Part shown: positions 10,529-23,512 of the stretch, in pieces
Layout: every line of letters begins with the position of its first letter
Numbering within the stretch: position 1 is the stretch's first letter
NCBI GenBank assembly: GCA_017979445.1
Contig: CM030706.1
Span: 25,956,281 to 26,020,280, forward strand
Length of the DNA: 64,000 nucleotides
Direction: 5' to 3'
Origin: Akebia trifoliata
Taxonomy: Eukaryota > Streptophyta > Magnoliopsida > Ranunculales > Lardizabalaceae
Program-made: the position numbers and the translations under genes
Notes under the pieces: generated by a model
The model's input: only the letters and a program-made list of their open reading frames with translations
What the model was told of the DNA's origin: nothing
Database searches by the model: none

Positions 10529-12263
10529 TGAAAGCGCCCTTGATCCGTGGGGTGCGCGGATCCCCTTTTGAGGTTTGGGAGTCACCACCTAGTTATTACG
10601 GTCTATGAACCAAATTTTGACTCTAAAAGGTAAATAAACTAATCTACAAAAGAAAGATACGGGTCCGGGGATCACGTTACGGGATTGGAAGTTGTTAGGC
10701 ACCAACCCCGCCCGGCAAACGCCGGTCTCTACTAATTCCCAAATAAAACTACATTGCTAACAACAAAACCTAGATAGAAAAGTAACAGAAATTTTACCTT
10801 CGATACGCAAAGATCTTATTCCCTCAGATCTAACAAAAACTGCTCCTTGTACCATACTTCTTGCTTCGTTCTGTCTCCGGATCTGATTTCTGATCTCCAA
10901 GGCAAGGTATCTCTTTCTTGGATCTGGATTCTTCGAATTTTCTGTGGATTTTGGAATGTTTTTGAAGGGCTTCTAGGTATTTTTCAAGCTAAAATTGGAG
11001 TAGGGGTGTTAGGCAAGGAGTTGGGACTCCAAAACTAAGGTTTGTGGGAGGCTAGGGGACTTTTTGACCTACTTCTCCTAGGATTTATGATTTGATACGA
11101 AAATAGGGTGTGAGGACCTCTATTTATAGATTTTTTTAAGGGTTGATTTAAATAGAATTAGTGTTTAATTAGAATTCTTTCAGTTAGAGTTGTATTTTAG
11201 TTAGAATTATTTTGGGTAGAGTTGTATTTTAATTAGAATTGTTTTAGGTAGAATTATATTTTAGTTAGAATTCTATTAAATAGAGTTATTATTTAATTAA
11301 AACTTTATTAGGGTTGATTTTTTATCTTATTTGATTGACTTTAATTTTTTTGACTTTGGTTTTACTTGGTTGACTTTAATATCTTGACTTTAGTCTTACT
11401 TAATTGACTTTAATTTTGACTTTAGTCTTACTTGATTGACTTTAATACCATGACTTTAGTCTTGCTTGGTTGACTTTAATTTTTTGGAGATCCCCCCTCT
11501 ATTATATCTTTAATTCTTTGAACCCCCAAATGGAGGGGTCCTTGAAGAAATATCTTGGCAACCCTCAACAATTTTGCCTGAGAGCCTAATTGATCGATTT
11601 TTTTTATTCAAAATTTTAAATTAATTTTATTAATGTTTCACTTTAATTATTTAGTGTTTTATTTATTAATTTCAAAATTTTTTAATTATAAAAATTGTGA
11701 AATTACCGTTTTGCCCTCAGAGAGGACTTTTCGCGTTTTAAGTCGATTTTCAATGTTCTAGGATGTTTTGAAATCGATTTTTCGTAGGGAATTCAATAGG
11801 AATGTTGGTTTTTGTCATTTATGAAATTTTTTGTGCGAAATGGTCGTAAACTTTATGAGGGGCATTTTCGTAATTTTGTCAAATTTTGTGAAAATTGGCG
11901 AAATGATTTATTTGATTTTGGATTTGTTGTTTTATATGTTCGAAAAGATTTTCCTAAGCGTAATCTAGGCTCTAAGGTTGTTTTGATGTTAGAGGTATTT
12001 TGGTAATTTTGTCATTTTTTAGTGATTTTTATCGTAAAGCTTCTTTTTAGTCTGCAAGATTATGATTTCTATCTTTCTGGGGTCATATTTTCCAAGTGTA
12101 GAGTGGTTTCTAAGGTTTTATCAGTTCGAGATACCTCATCCGGATTTCTGAAACATATCTGGTAACAAAATAAAGCATTGGAATAAACTTCCATCATTGG
12201 GAACCGTTGCGATTGGGTTGACGAGTTGATTAATCAGGTAAATGCAAAAATGGGGTGTCTACA
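10529..12263 (-). mobile_element. Solo LTR, family B, minus orientation
   Basis: A 1735-bp inverted copy of the E2 LTR. On the minus strand it reads TGTAGACACCCCATTTTTGC ... GGGCGCTTTCA. Perfect TATAG duplications on both sides and no internal region show a complete insertion later reduced by recombination between its two LTRs. It keeps a TATA box (11121-11128, complement), the GGTGCCTAACAACTTCC box (about 10686-10703) and TGGTGACTCC (10578-10587, complement). Confidence 0.92.
11121..11128 (-). promoter_or_regulatory. TATA box of the solo LTR
   Basis: The complement reads TATAAATA, at the same place as in the E2 LTR. If still active it would fire leftwards, with no element body behind it. 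Confidence 0.5.
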
Positions 12264-12268
12264 TATAG
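12264..12268. repeat. Right target-site duplication TATAG
   Basis: Identical to 10524-10528 and directly next to the right terminus of the solo LTR. Confidence 0.85.
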
Positions 12269-12948
12269 TTTGATATTGACCCATAACATTCTGACAATTG
12301 CACTTACCTTCCTTAAAGTTATCAAACAGTTTCACTTATACTGCTTATGCTTATTTTTCGTCAATAAACAGTTGTAAGAAAAATGTAGGAAACCCCAAAA
12401 TAATTTTTTTCTTAAAATTTAATTATTTTGCAACCAAAATATGAAAGGAGAGTGTTAAAGTGGTCAAATAGCATTGTAACATTAACAATGTCCATAGCAA
12501 GGGTGGTAAGTAAAAATATTAAAAAGCTAATGGGTCAACCTGGAATTATGCCTAACCATAGGGATTCAAAGTGTAATTTACCCAAAAACATTGATTATTT
12601 TTCACATTCAATCCATTAAACACTAGTTTTTTGACGGACCCCATTTTCAACAATTAATTTTGAATTTTGGACTATGCCTAGAATACCCATGGGCCCAATA
12701 TGTCCAAGATATCTTGACTAGGGATGTCGAGTAGTTGACACATATACCTAGAATCTGAGCTGAGATAGAATATTGGATTCGATTGGAGATCGAAATTTAC
12801 CCTACAAATACCTAATACGAAGTGGGTACCCAATAAGATAAACAATTATTTTTAATAAAAATAAATCTATCTTGTTATTCATAACTTGATAGTTAATACT
12901 AAAAACAGACTCTTCATCGCAATTAACATGTAGCTTTGTTGGTAGTAG
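12269..12948. other. Intergenic DNA
   Basis: AT-rich, with no supported gene. A 63-aa open frame at 12428-12619 has no recognisable domain and no promoter or splice context. Confidence 0.5.
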
Positions 12949-13703
12949 TGTTTTAAAAATCAGACTGAATTAGACAGTCAAACTAGGTTGGATCAAACTC
13001 ATTAGCTTCTACGGGTTGACTCTACCCAAAAAAAAATCCAATTTTAAAAACAAAATCAATTGGCCCTCTTAGTTCTACTGGTTCAATCAGTTTAACAATG
13101 ACCCAATCGGATTTGTAAAAGGACCGATTCAATTTTATGTATTTTTAAATACTCCTTCACAATTTGATGAATATCTAAGATGCCCCTTGTCTTTTGAAAT
13201 TGATGTTATGGCCCCTCGACCTAAGGTCTTGTCTTATAAATTAATGGAAAATGATCAAACTCAAAAAAAAAAAAATAATAATAATAATAATAATTAATGA
13301 GCCCAAATGGATTGTCAAATTGGAAAAACACTACAACCCACTAAAATCCATGCATAGATCAAATTTTAAAATAAAAAATAAAAGGAGAAAGAAAAAAAAA
13401 TTGGGCTTAGTCAATGCTTTGAAAATGAAAGATTAGTGAACTCTTAAATTTCAAAGTCAAATCGAAATCCAATGGTGAATTTTCTGTTCTTTCTTTTTTT
13501 TTTTTTGTGTGTGTACAAAAGTTCTTAAAATCTTGTAATTTATTCACATGGCATTGTATCGTGTTTGTAAAGTTGAAATTACCCAATTTTGTAAAGAAAC
13601 CCAAACAATTAATATTTCATTTTTGGGTCCGACCAATTTGATCCTTATGTCGAACTAACCAAATCAATCATATCAGTCAACAATTGGTCCGATTTTTAAA
13701 ACA
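12949..13703. mobile_element. Possible non-autonomous TIR element (755 bp)
   Basis: The left end TGTTTTAAAAATCAGAC is inverted at the right end as GTCCGATTTTTAAAACA, about 15 of 17 matching. Similarity between the arms fades inwards. The flanks TGGTAGTAG and TGGTTGATAG look like a decayed 9-10-bp duplication. The interior holds an A-run plus (AAT)n at 13260-13296 and no transposase. The class cannot be fixed from ends this short. Confidence 0.4.
13260..13296 (+). repeat. Poly-A and (AAT)n microsatellite
   Basis: A run of A followed by seven or so AAT units. A 61-aa frame across it is low complexity. Confidence 0.85.
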
Positions 13704-15469
13704 ATGGTTGATAGTCTTCTAGTGATGATGCCATTGACCTTAATTCAATTCCTGTCAGTCATTGAAAACGGGCTTATTAGGTGCAACACAAAAAATATTT
13801 AACCCTAAATGGATAGGCTTAATGGTAAAATTAGGTATTGGGGTTTACTACCTCTTGTCCCGAAGAATAATCAAATCCAATAGCCGTAAGTCATATCAAT
13901 GTAGTTTGAGTGTTTGATCATAGCTTCATTAAAGGAACCAGTATGAGTAGTGCATCAATATCAAAATGGGTGACATCAAACTTTTTGTATCAATGAACAC
14001 AGCAAATTGATTCTCCCTTTTCCCCTACCACCACTACTTTTCTGCGAGAAACTCGATTAAGTTGGTCCCACCACCACAACCAAGTACTCTTCAACCACAG
14101 TAAACTCACATCATATTGTTAATAATGCTAACTTTAACAGAATAAGTCACGTTAAAGGGTGAAAAAAATAAAAAAATTTGGTCCCACTACCAAAGTCCAA
14201 ATGCCACGTAACCAACAGCCACTTCTGTATATTTCATTAGCCAATCATTTTAAGGGAACGTTCGGCGTTTCGGTGGGAAGGATACACCTGATTTGACTAT
14301 GTCACCAATCCCCAAAACCCAAATCTCCAAAAGTTTATAAAAGTGAAAAAAAAAATCGATCACATGGGTCCCAATATGCCCTCTCTTTTTTATGTGCGTT
14401 TGGAACTCGGTCCACTTACCATGAAAAAGCGACAAAACCCATACGGGTTCCGATGGGAGGCGTGCGGAACGCAGCGGACGCACTCTCGTTCGTCAACAAC
14501 GCCAACTAAAATGCACTGACGTGGGTCCCACTTTGTTAACTAAGATACGGATTCGAGGCTCACGCGCCGCTTTGTGTCCCCTGATTGATTGACAATGTGT
14601 GGACACGTGGTGTATGATTGAAGCTCCACGAAAGATGAGATGGAAAAGAAAACGATTTGAGTATCAAATGATTGACTATGTAGCGGATTCGATGACTTTG
14701 GTTAATTTGGTTTATTATTATTTCAAGTAAATATGAAGTAATAATGACGTAAGTTTTTATTTTAATGTGTATACTATGAGATCTATGATTAACGGCCATG
14801 ATTTGATAATGATAAATGAACACCCTCTTAGCAGCAAAATATGATATGAAAATTAGGAAGGGGGCCAACATTTTTATTCCTTCAAATATTTCTGACATTT
14901 GACTGGCAGACTCAATAATGATGAGAAGACGAACAACAAAGACCACCATAGAAGTGCAAAATTTGACAGGTGATGGTCCTTGTCATGGAGGATCAATGGT
15001 TGGAGTTCAACCTTATAGGGATCGTAATTAGAATTTAAATTATGTTTTAAAAAATAAAAATATTTTTTAAAGTCTTGCAAAATTAACCAATGGCAACGAC
15101 AACAACAACAAATTATTTTCTTTTGCAAAGTTTTTTTATTTAAAATTTTATTTTACTTTACAATAAATGCCAATTAGCTTAGGTAAAATCTTTGGGTGAT
15201 AATATCATTACTTTATATTGAAATTATGTTGAAAAACAAATTATTAAATTCATTAAAAATAGGCTTATTGATCAAAAAATAAATTATGTTTTATTTCTTA
15301 TCATATGTTTGGGTTGCACATGACATTTCATAAAATATTTAAGTATTTATTATAATAATATTTTTATAAAATTATTTAATATTCAAAGACTAAAATATAT
15401 CCTTATTTTATACTAAATAAAAAATCATTAATCGCATATTAGGGATACTTTTGGAAAATAAAGGTTGTG
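13704..15469. other. Intergenic DNA with a GC-richer patch
   Basis: No gene is supported. The part at 14250-14620 is richer in GC and contains TGCGGAACGCAGCGGACGC and a perfect G-box CACGTG (14604-14609). It may be the remnant of a small transposon end or of a promoter, but no transcription unit follows on either strand. The 129-aa and 84-aa minus-strand frames here (14560-15128) show no domain and biased AT-driven composition. Confidence 0.4.
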
Positions 15470-16138
15470 GAGTTCTAATGAAGCATTTAACTTTCTAATT
15501 CAGAAATTTCATGTGTTTATTTTGAAAATTTCATATTTGTAAATTTCTAATTTAAGAAATTTCATATTCCAAATTTAAAAACTTCATAAATTGTCAATTT
15601 AGAAATTCACATTCATAATTTTCTAATATGGAAAATTTTCATAAATTCCTATTTTATTTTATTTGAAAAATATTTGCATATGTAGATTTTTAATTTAAAA
15701 ATATTGCCACGTGAACTTTAGAACATACGATGAAATTAGGGTTTTTTCAAAGTTTTTTCTTTTTATGCAAGATTCAAAAAATCATATGATAATTGGGACA
15801 ATTTTGACTGTAATATTCATTTAGCAAATCCAATATAAATTGATGAAGATTGGACCCTAGTTGGACTTTAGTCTTTATATGTTAACCATATGATAGTTTT
15901 GGATCGAAGTAGAGACCGATCATCTCGATTGAGTGGGTTTGGTGCCTAACATCTTTCATAACTCGTAATCTAATCCCTTACCCATTTCTCTTATTCGTGG
16001 ACCGATCTGGATTCGTTTTGAAGATATTTTTAGTTCTTAGAGCTAAACTAGGTGGCGACTCCCACTTCTCAAAAAATCCCCTATGTGCTAATCAGACTCA
16101 TTTTCATTATTTAGTGAAAATAGATCAAGGCAATTTCA
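15470..16138 (+). mobile_element. 5'-truncated LTR relic, family C
   Basis: This matches the 3' fifth of the LTR at 43838-47542: AATTTCATATT-type phrases, TTGGGACAATTTTGACTG, GTTTGGTGCCTAACATCTTTC (about 15938-15958), GGTGGCGACTCCCA (16051-16064), and an end in GGCAATTTCA at 16138. The first 80 percent of the LTR is missing and no target duplication could be found, so this is an old, truncated copy. An 83-aa frame across its end is not a gene. Confidence 0.7.
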
Positions 16139-16490
16139 CCTTTCTAGTAGGAAGGAAAATCCTCATTTTTAAGATATCCATTGAGGTTCAAAGAGAGTGC
16201 GATCCTCCTCTAACTCTTCCCCCCCAAGGTACCCCTTCCTTTGAGTGATTCTCCCTACCCTTCACTCCCTTTTGGTCGAAGATAGATGTCCTCGAAGCTC
16301 GTCTATCATTATCTAAAATCCCTAGAGTTGGGCCCCTCCTCAATTACCACAAGATTGATATTATAATCTCTTACTTGAAGATCCTCATTCCTCTATTGCA
16401 GATTGCTCAGATCCCTCATCATCTTCCCAACAAACAAGTTTGCAAGCTCAAACCCTAACATCCAGGTCAATTATTAACTAGCCATAGTAT
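16139..16490. other. Intergenic DNA next to the LTR relic
   Basis: No gene or repeat recognised. A C-run lies at about 16220. Confidence 0.4.
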
Positions 16491-17089
16491 TAGGGGTGTC
16501 GGTTTGGGATCAAATCATAATCAAATCAACTTAGGTCAGTTTCACTAAATAAGAATCAGAAACCGAATTGAATTGCCCATAGAACTAAACCAGACCGAAT
16601 CAAGGTTGGTTTAGTGCGGTTCAATTCTATGGGTTATCAATATCCTATAAACAGGTTTAGGTGCAACATATTCTTAATAAATAAAAACAAAAAAAAATAC
16701 TGAAGACGTAATTTCATATAATAAGTCATTAATCTATCCATTAAAAAAGTCATTAATATGTGTCCTAACTATTAAAAAGCAATAAGCACAATAATTCTTT
16801 TTTAGGAATTTTCAGTTTTAATTGTATGGGCCGTAGGTATCCTTTTGAATGAACGGTCTAAAATAATTCTTAATAAATTAATATATATTTGTTTATTTTA
16901 TAAGGATTTGATTCTTGGTTTAATTTGATTCTATACTAGCCTTGAATGGAAAATTCAACCGAATTCATCCGTTCTACATTTTTTACCTCAAAACCTAACC
17001 GCAACGTGTTCAAAACCAAATCAAACAATCCAAATAAGCTATTGGTTTGATTCGGTTATAGGTTTGAACAGGTGCAAGTTGCAACCTTA
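16491..17089. mobile_element. Possible decayed hAT-type element
   Basis: The stretch starts TAGGGGTGTCGGTTTGG and ends CAAGTTGCAACCTTA, an inverted TAAGGTTG. Both halves are rich in AACCGAATC/GATTCGGTT phrases in opposite orientation, as in non-autonomous hAT elements of plants. The ends match at only about six of eight bases and no convincing 8-bp duplication was seen. There is no transposase frame. Confidence 0.3.
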
Positions 17090-17150
17090 ACTCTTATCGA
17101 TTGGAGATTTAAAAAATATAGCAAATATTTTCCTTTTCTATAGAAAACTT

Positions 17151-17275
17151 AGAGAGCTTCTATTGTCACACAAATTTTCATTAACACTACCCCAAATGTG
17201 TACTAATTCTTTAATAATCTACATATGAATTGGGGTGGTGTTAGAAAATGTTGGTGTGGTAATAGAATATCTCTA
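17151..17275. mobile_element. Short inverted-repeat element (about 125 bp)
   Basis: The left half (CTTCTATTGTCACACAAATT ... AACACTACCCCAAATG) pairs with the right half (AATTGGGGTGGTGTTAG ... GTGTGGTAATAGAATATCTC) over nearly its full length, giving a hairpin with a small loop. This is the shape of a small MITE. Target duplications are unclear. Confidence 0.55.
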
Positions 17276-18968
17276 AATTTTTTATCAAGCCGTGTCTCAA
17301 AGACATGTTCAAAATATTAGAATTTCAATTCAATTATATTGTTAGTTACCCTGATTTCAGGGATTTGATATAATCCCTCCCAATTTAAGATTTGGGAGAC
17401 GTATTATGTTAAAAATTCAACTTGCCTGATACTTTTGGGGATCTACAAGTGTGCCTCCCAGCTAAGAAGGCAAGTATTAGGAAGGGCCCACACATGACAT
17501 AGAGACACATAAATGATTGACTTTACTCACCTACTTTTGGTTTTCCTTATTAAGATGACAGATATAAGAGAATCACCTTTGACTTATGCCTACTTTTTTT
17601 TTTTTCCTTTTCAATTAGTAGACAAATCTATAGTAAAGTTATTTGCTCTCTTGTTTTTGGTTAACCTTCTTCTATTTAAATTCAAAAGGCTACCATCGGT
17701 TTCTTATCCTAGCAAGAGTGCAATGACCAGTACAATTATTTCTTAAAATTCAAGGTAGGCTCCCACCTCACTAACTCAGTTGACAAACAACCTACTAATA
17801 AATGATTCTTCTCTTACAATATAATTCTTGAGAAAAGGTTGTATGATTCATATCTAGTCCTTATTAATGGACCCTACCTCGTATTGTATATGGTGTAGTA
17901 CAATCAGTTAAAATGACGAGTAGCTTTAATTTTCTTGACCACCCAAATTTGAGCTTTAATTAAATTTCAAGCTTATGATCATTAAAACAGTGTAATTATT
18001 TGAAATTGAGCACAAAATTTCATTTTTTTTGGAAAAAATCAACTTGACTAAAATATGTGTAAATGCTCTTTGAAGATAGTCGGAACCTCCCGTTTGTGCC
18101 AACACGACATCATTATTTTTGAGGTTCAACCTAGCCTGGACTCAATTCCGTTTCTCTACAAGTTTGCACTACTCAGTAGGATCTTATACTTTGTCTCTTT
18201 AGGATACCCAAAAGAAAAATGAAGAAAAAAGGAAAATTCTCACAAAGAGTAGAGTAAAAAAATTGAGATATGTGATAAATGACTGATATTCTAAAATTAA
18301 TGGGGTTATTAGAAATGAATTTGGATAAATGTATCACAATTAATTGATACATGTCTCATAAATTCTTTCAACTAAGGTGCATTGTATATGTATTTATTAA
18401 ATACATATCCCAAAATTTCTTCTAACTTTAAGTTCATTTTTAAATTTATTCATCTAAAATTAAAGAATGAACCTTGATCTATAAACCAACAAAAATGCCA
18501 TGAACCTTAATCTTTATACATAGGTCCATTAATTTGGGTTCATGAATTTAAGTTTGGACCAAATATAATGAACCTCTTTGGTTCATGTTTACACACTATA
18601 TATCCCATTTGGAAAGAGATTTAAAATTCAATTTAATGTTCTAAAAATTTATTTATTTAAATCATAAGTCAATAATAATTTGTAGTTGTGGTCCACTAAA
18701 TTGTTATGCTAATCCAATGAACAATGAAAATGCCCATGAGCTTATCATACTCAATGAGGCCTACAAAATAGGTTACCATTGGCAATTAGATTAATAAGTT
18801 GGTGGTCCATATATGAGGATTCACTAGTGATCCTAAATGCAAATTAGGGAGGGTTACCTTAACTAATTGGAAAACTTTTGTACGTCATATATAGCATGAA
18901 CCTTAACATAATAAATTCAATTGATCTTAATATTTTGGGATAATGATGATGATGGTAACTGCAACTTG
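17276..18968. other. Intergenic DNA
   Basis: AT-rich, no supported gene. The 77-aa frame at 17513-17746 is hydrophobic by composition only. A loose repeat of CATGAACCTTAATC and GGTTCATG lies at about 18470-18600. Confidence 0.4.
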
Positions 18969-21900
18969 TGTAATGACCTAAAATTCTAATGCATATCTCG
19001 AGGAAAGATTTGAAATTTTTGATGTTGATTTTAAAAAATAGAGATCCTTAATTCAAATATTTGAGGTAAACTAATTCCACTAATAGATTCAATATGATCG
19101 AAAAGTATACTTTAGCCTGTACGCACGTTTTAATCCGAAATTAGACTAAAAATTATCAAATTCTCGAGTTTCGCATCAATTTTTACCTAATAGGTAAGGG
19201 GGCGGTTCAAGGGCCATATGAGAAAACATATGAAAAAACTTTCGTTTTTCAAAATAAGAGTTATAGGTTTCGGATTGAGCTGATTTTTCGCAAGGATGGT
19301 CATTATGATGAAAAGATCATCCTCACAAAAAATCAGCTTAATCAGAAACTTCTAAATCCATCAAAAGTGATTTACAAATTAGTGATAAAAATTGGTAAAA
19401 AATCAACGGTCCACATTCAAAATCACTTTTAATGGGGTTAGAAGTTTCAGATTGGGCTGATTTTTTTTTTTTTTTGATGATCTTCCCATCATAGAGATCA
19501 TCCCCACAAAAAATCAGCTCAATCCAAAATTTCTAACCCATATTTTAAAATTTTATTAAAAACGAAAGTTTTTACATATGTTTTCTCATATGACCCTTGA
19601 ACCTGACCCAATAGGTAAAATATTAATTTAGAGACATAATTTGAGCAATTCGATTTAACCATTAGGTTCGTGTAAAAAAATCATCCGAAGTAGAGTATAA
19701 GAATGTTCGAATCGACATTCGAGAAAATAATTCTCAAAATGATACTTATGTCTTCATTTAAGTTATAAATATCAAAAACCTAAAGAAAAATTTGTTTTTT
19801 CTTATTCTTTTCTCCAAACAAAATTCAGTCCCATTTTTTCTTGATTTTTACAACTCAGATCTATACCAAACTAAAACGATTCGAGCTTTACCACAAGAAG
19901 AAAAGTCTTACATGTCGTCGAGGACTATGTATGGATGCAAGAAAATTCAATTTTCGTCGAAGGAAAGTTTTTGTGATCAATCGGAGGCAATTCTCAACTC
20001 TGTCCAATTGTCAAAAATAATTTGAGATAGAATGCCTTCCCTTTTACCCTCTAGTTATACGAATTTTTTTTATAGAAAATAATCTTGATCGATTATATTA
20101 TTCTTATTTTTCTACATATAGATAAATTGATGAAGTTCACGTATGTTAGGTTTGATTTAAGCATAGTTTTTACTTTTTATTGATTAGATTTCATTTTATT
20201 GAAATATTAATGATATTTTAAGTGGTTAGAGCTTCAAGTATTTATTAGTTTTCAATGATTTACCAAACAAACAAAGAGATTTTAACTCCTACAACAAAAA
20301 TAACAAACCCATGAGCAAATTCATGATTTTTGACTTGTTGTCCGTCCCACCAGCCTAAGGCAATGTTCCCACTAGGTGCTACCGACCCAAAAATTGATCC
20401 CACCGATTTTTGTAAAATTTTTTCAGAATTTGTTTTTAAAAATCTCTTCTACTTTGTGAAGGTGTACACATAAGAAAGTCACCTTCATTTTATTAAAAAT
20501 ATTTCCATTTACTTAAAGTTATTTAATGAATTTAAAGTTTTATCCCTATTTGAAAACTATGGGAGTGATTTTAAGATCCAAATCTCATCGTATTAAAATG
20601 TAATTTTTGATTTTAAGAACAAAATGTAAATTTTGATGTTTTTGCCTGATTTTCAAAACTTGATATCTTTATCGTCTCTTTGAATTAAGTTATAAAAATT
20701 ACATAGCGTTTCTTATGTTATCAAAGGCTTTCATTTAAAAAAAGTCGTTTTAATTTAGACAACTTTGAAAATTTTACTTTTTTCAATACTTAGTCAAACA
20801 ACTTTTCCAACTTTTACATATTATGATTTTATCATGTTTTTCGAATCTTTCTACTCAATCAAAATCATTGAATGGAATTGATTGAGACTCTATGAATTTT
20901 GAATAACTTTAAAAGTGAAAATACTTTTAATAGATAAGTAGAAAGTTAGACGATGGATTGATCGATTAATTGATGGATGGATAGAGAGAACGTATGTTCT
21001 CGACTGATTGAAGGGACATTGCCTCTAATCATATATGATGGTTATGCCACGTAAAATATGATAAATAGATAGATGGATAAATGATTGATGGATGGAAATG
21101 ACAAATGAATATCACTAGAGAGCACTATCGAATCTTACATGTATTTTCGATAAAAAAAAACTAGTATATAATATACAAAATAAACTATTTTATTTAACAA
21201 AAAAGAGTGGTAGAAAACCTACATCAAGTGACGCGTTGCTATATATTCGAAAGTGGCAGGTCAATCTAGGATAACACTAGATGTCATATGCATTTTTGTA
21301 GTATGGGATACCTTAGAGCATATTATAGCTTATGAGATTCGAGAATTTCTCCTACTTCTTTCTTGGATAACCTTGTGTGTAAAGGCGAGGTTCACATGCA
21401 TTACCTTTTGATAGGCTTCAACACGAGTGATCTTTTGGCCTAATTAGTGATCATTATTAGTCTGCAATCGTTAAACGGAGTATTGGGTTCTTGGCCAATG
21501 ACCAGTCTGAGCCAGATAAATCGTGGTATGCTGACTAATCACAAAATCAGATTTTAACGATGAGATTTCACGTCGGATTAGAAGTTTAAAATATTTAATT
21601 ACCATAATCGAGACGGTTATATTGACGTGTTCTTCTACTTTCTTATCAATTACATTGCCATGCTCGTATTATGTATTTTTCTTTATTTTGTAATGTTGAT
21701 AAATGTTTTTCATTCAAAAATTGTATATGTTACTTTAAATGATAGATTGAAGTTTATTACAATTGGTTACTGAGTATGCTTAGACATTTATCATATATTA
21801 CATTATAAAAACCTACATTATTTAACTATTCAGATGATTACTCGTGCATGTATGATTCACTGTTAGAATGTCGTTCATCCTGTTGAGTGAGATTTTCCTA

Positions 21901-22329
21901 TTACTCACCCTATTATTCCCTCATTTCAAATGTTTCAGACTTTGAGGAGTCTAACTATGATGATTCACTCGAGGAGTTCATTGTAGAGGGTTATGTCGAT
22001 GATCTATAGCCTCCTTCAGCTTAAGGATTATTATAAAATGTTAACGGTCATTTGATTATAGATAAGAAACATATATTAGTTTGAGGCTTTTGTAATCTAA
22101 TGTATTATGAGATTGAGGATTTAGATGTTGAGTATGTTTGATGACAGTTTTTTGCATACTTTTGATATCTATGAATGTTAGTTATTTTATTGTTTCGCTG
22201 CGTATATTTTCATTTCATAAGTATTTTTGTCTGTGTTTGTTCTATCAAATTGTTTGTATGTTTACCTCATACCTTGAGATTCTGCATGATAAATCATTGG
22301 GATTCGTGTTCAGGTTTCGAGGCATGACA
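18969..22329 (+). mobile_element. Possible solo LTR or LTR relic of a chromovirus-like element
   Basis: The stretch begins TGTAATGACC and ends AGGTTTCGAGGCATGACA, the kind of TG...CA termini seen in long LTRs of plant Tekay/Del-type Gypsy elements. A TATAAATA lies at about 19765, and a CTGTTGAGTGAGATTTTCCT...TTACTCACC phrase near 21880 fits that group. No primer site, polypurine tract or matching duplication (ACTTG against ATTAA) supports it, so the boundaries are tentative. It contains the foldback at 19181-19620. No coding frame is supported. Confidence 0.33.
19181..19620. mobile_element. Foldback element with nested hairpins (440 bp)
   Basis: The outer arms (TTTTACCTAATAGGTAA..., GGTTCAAGGGCCATATGAG) are inverted at the right end (...CTCATATGACCCTTGAACC, ATAGGTAAAA). 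Inside are two further hairpins, at about 19273-19343 and 19450-19525, whose arms are variants of the same GATTGAGCTGATTTTT / AAAAATCAGCTCAATC sequence. The whole can fold as a stem bearing two side stems. No reading frame. Probably a small transposon or a tandem duplication of one. Confidence 0.7.
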
Positions 22330-23000
22330 ATTAAACAATGTTTCTTTAGTACTATAGATTGGCAAATGATGTAAAAATTCACCACCTCTTAACAAAAATC
22401 CTGATATGTACATATAACCTACCCGAAACGTTTTTGGGCAAGTCTTTTGATAATGACGATGCTCATAGTGGATGTCAATGTCTGATAATTTAGCACATGT
22501 ACTATTCATTTTACACTAACTTTGTTGATCCCAAACCGATATAAAAGGGTTATGTCAGGTTGTCAGCCAATGCAAAAAAAAAAAAATATCACTTACTAAC
22601 ATCAATCCAATTCTTACATTTCCCAATCCCAATTTAAAAAAATAAGATATTGATTATGATTGAAAGAGAAAGATTAATAGGGTGCCTTGGAGGAGTGTGA
22701 ATGAAAAGAGAATATTAATTGATGAAGTTGAAGTGATGGTTGGAGGATAGAAAAGTCATCTAAGAAGATAAAAAAGAGCGTGGGCGCGTGTGAGCACACA
22801 TACACATAGAGAGAGATTGAGAAGAACAAGTGTTCTTGATTTTATCGGCAAGACAATTATTTTTTATTGGGAAGAGCATTTCGATTTCGGCCTATTCTTT
22901 TTATACCCTTTCGTGGATAAATTCCGTATATTTTCACATCTAGGATTTACTTTACATATACAACTATAACATATATCACTGTCAAGAGTGAATTTACTAG
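22330..23000. other. Intergenic DNA
   Basis: No supported gene. Poly-A run near 22572 and a GTGTGAGCACACATACACAT phrase near 22790. Confidence 0.4.
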
Positions 23001-23430
23001 AAGTGTTTTTTCATTGAGTGGAAAGACATATAGATTTGAAAAAATAGAACAAGTTGTGCCTTAAGATCACAACAAGCATTAATAAGAGGTCATTCATTCA
23101 AAAGGCAAAACGAGTAGGAATTTAAATGAACAACCTCTCATTAATGATTAGCATGACTTCAAGACAGGACTCATCATCTTTTTTAACAAATCGATGTTTC
23201 TTTTTTTATTTGTAAGCCTATTTTTATTTATTGGTAAGAAGTGTTTCTTCATTGAGTGGAAGGACGTACATTTATAGAATTGACAAAATAGAACGAGTCA
23301 TGCCTAGGGGTCACACCAAGTCTTAATAAGAGGTCATTCATTGAAAAGGTAAAATGGGTAGGAATTTAAATGAATGACCTCTCATTAATGCTTAGCTTGA
23401 GCAAAAGAGAGGATACTTCATCATCTTTAC
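23001..23430 (+). repeat. Diverged tandem duplication, 238-bp period
   Basis: A unit at 23001-23190 recurs at 23239-23430. Shared phrases include CATTGAGTGGAA, TTAATAAGAGGTCATTCATT, GTAGGAATTTAAATGAA and ACCTCTCATTAATG. Divergence of roughly 15-20 percent by eye suggests an old duplication. The frame at 23370-23555 runs off the end of it and is not supported as a gene. Confidence 0.75.
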
Positions 23431-23468
23431 ATCACAATATGTCATTTCCCTCAATAGTGAAACAATTA

Positions 23469-23512
23469 TGTGTGTGTGAGTGTGTGCGTGCGTGCATGTG
23501 TGTGTGTGTTTT
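23469..23512 (+). repeat. (TG)n microsatellite, interrupted
   Basis: TGTGTGTGAGTGTGTGCGTG followed by CGTGCATGTG and more TG units. Confidence 0.9.

Noticed and set aside
13260..13436. 61-aa Lys/Ile-rich ORF
   Set aside because: It is a poly-A and (AAT)n microsatellite read as protein.
14604..14609. Perfect G-box CACGTG as a promoter element
   Set aside because: A six-base palindrome is expected by chance in 64 kb and no gene follows it on either strand.
14560..15128. 129-aa and 84-aa minus-strand ORFs
   Set aside because: No recognised domain, AT-driven composition, mutually overlapping frames and no splice or promoter context.
18964..22334. Target-site duplication for the 18969-22329 LTR candidate
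   Set aside because: The flanks ACTTG and ATTAA do not match, so the LTR call was kept at low confidence without it.
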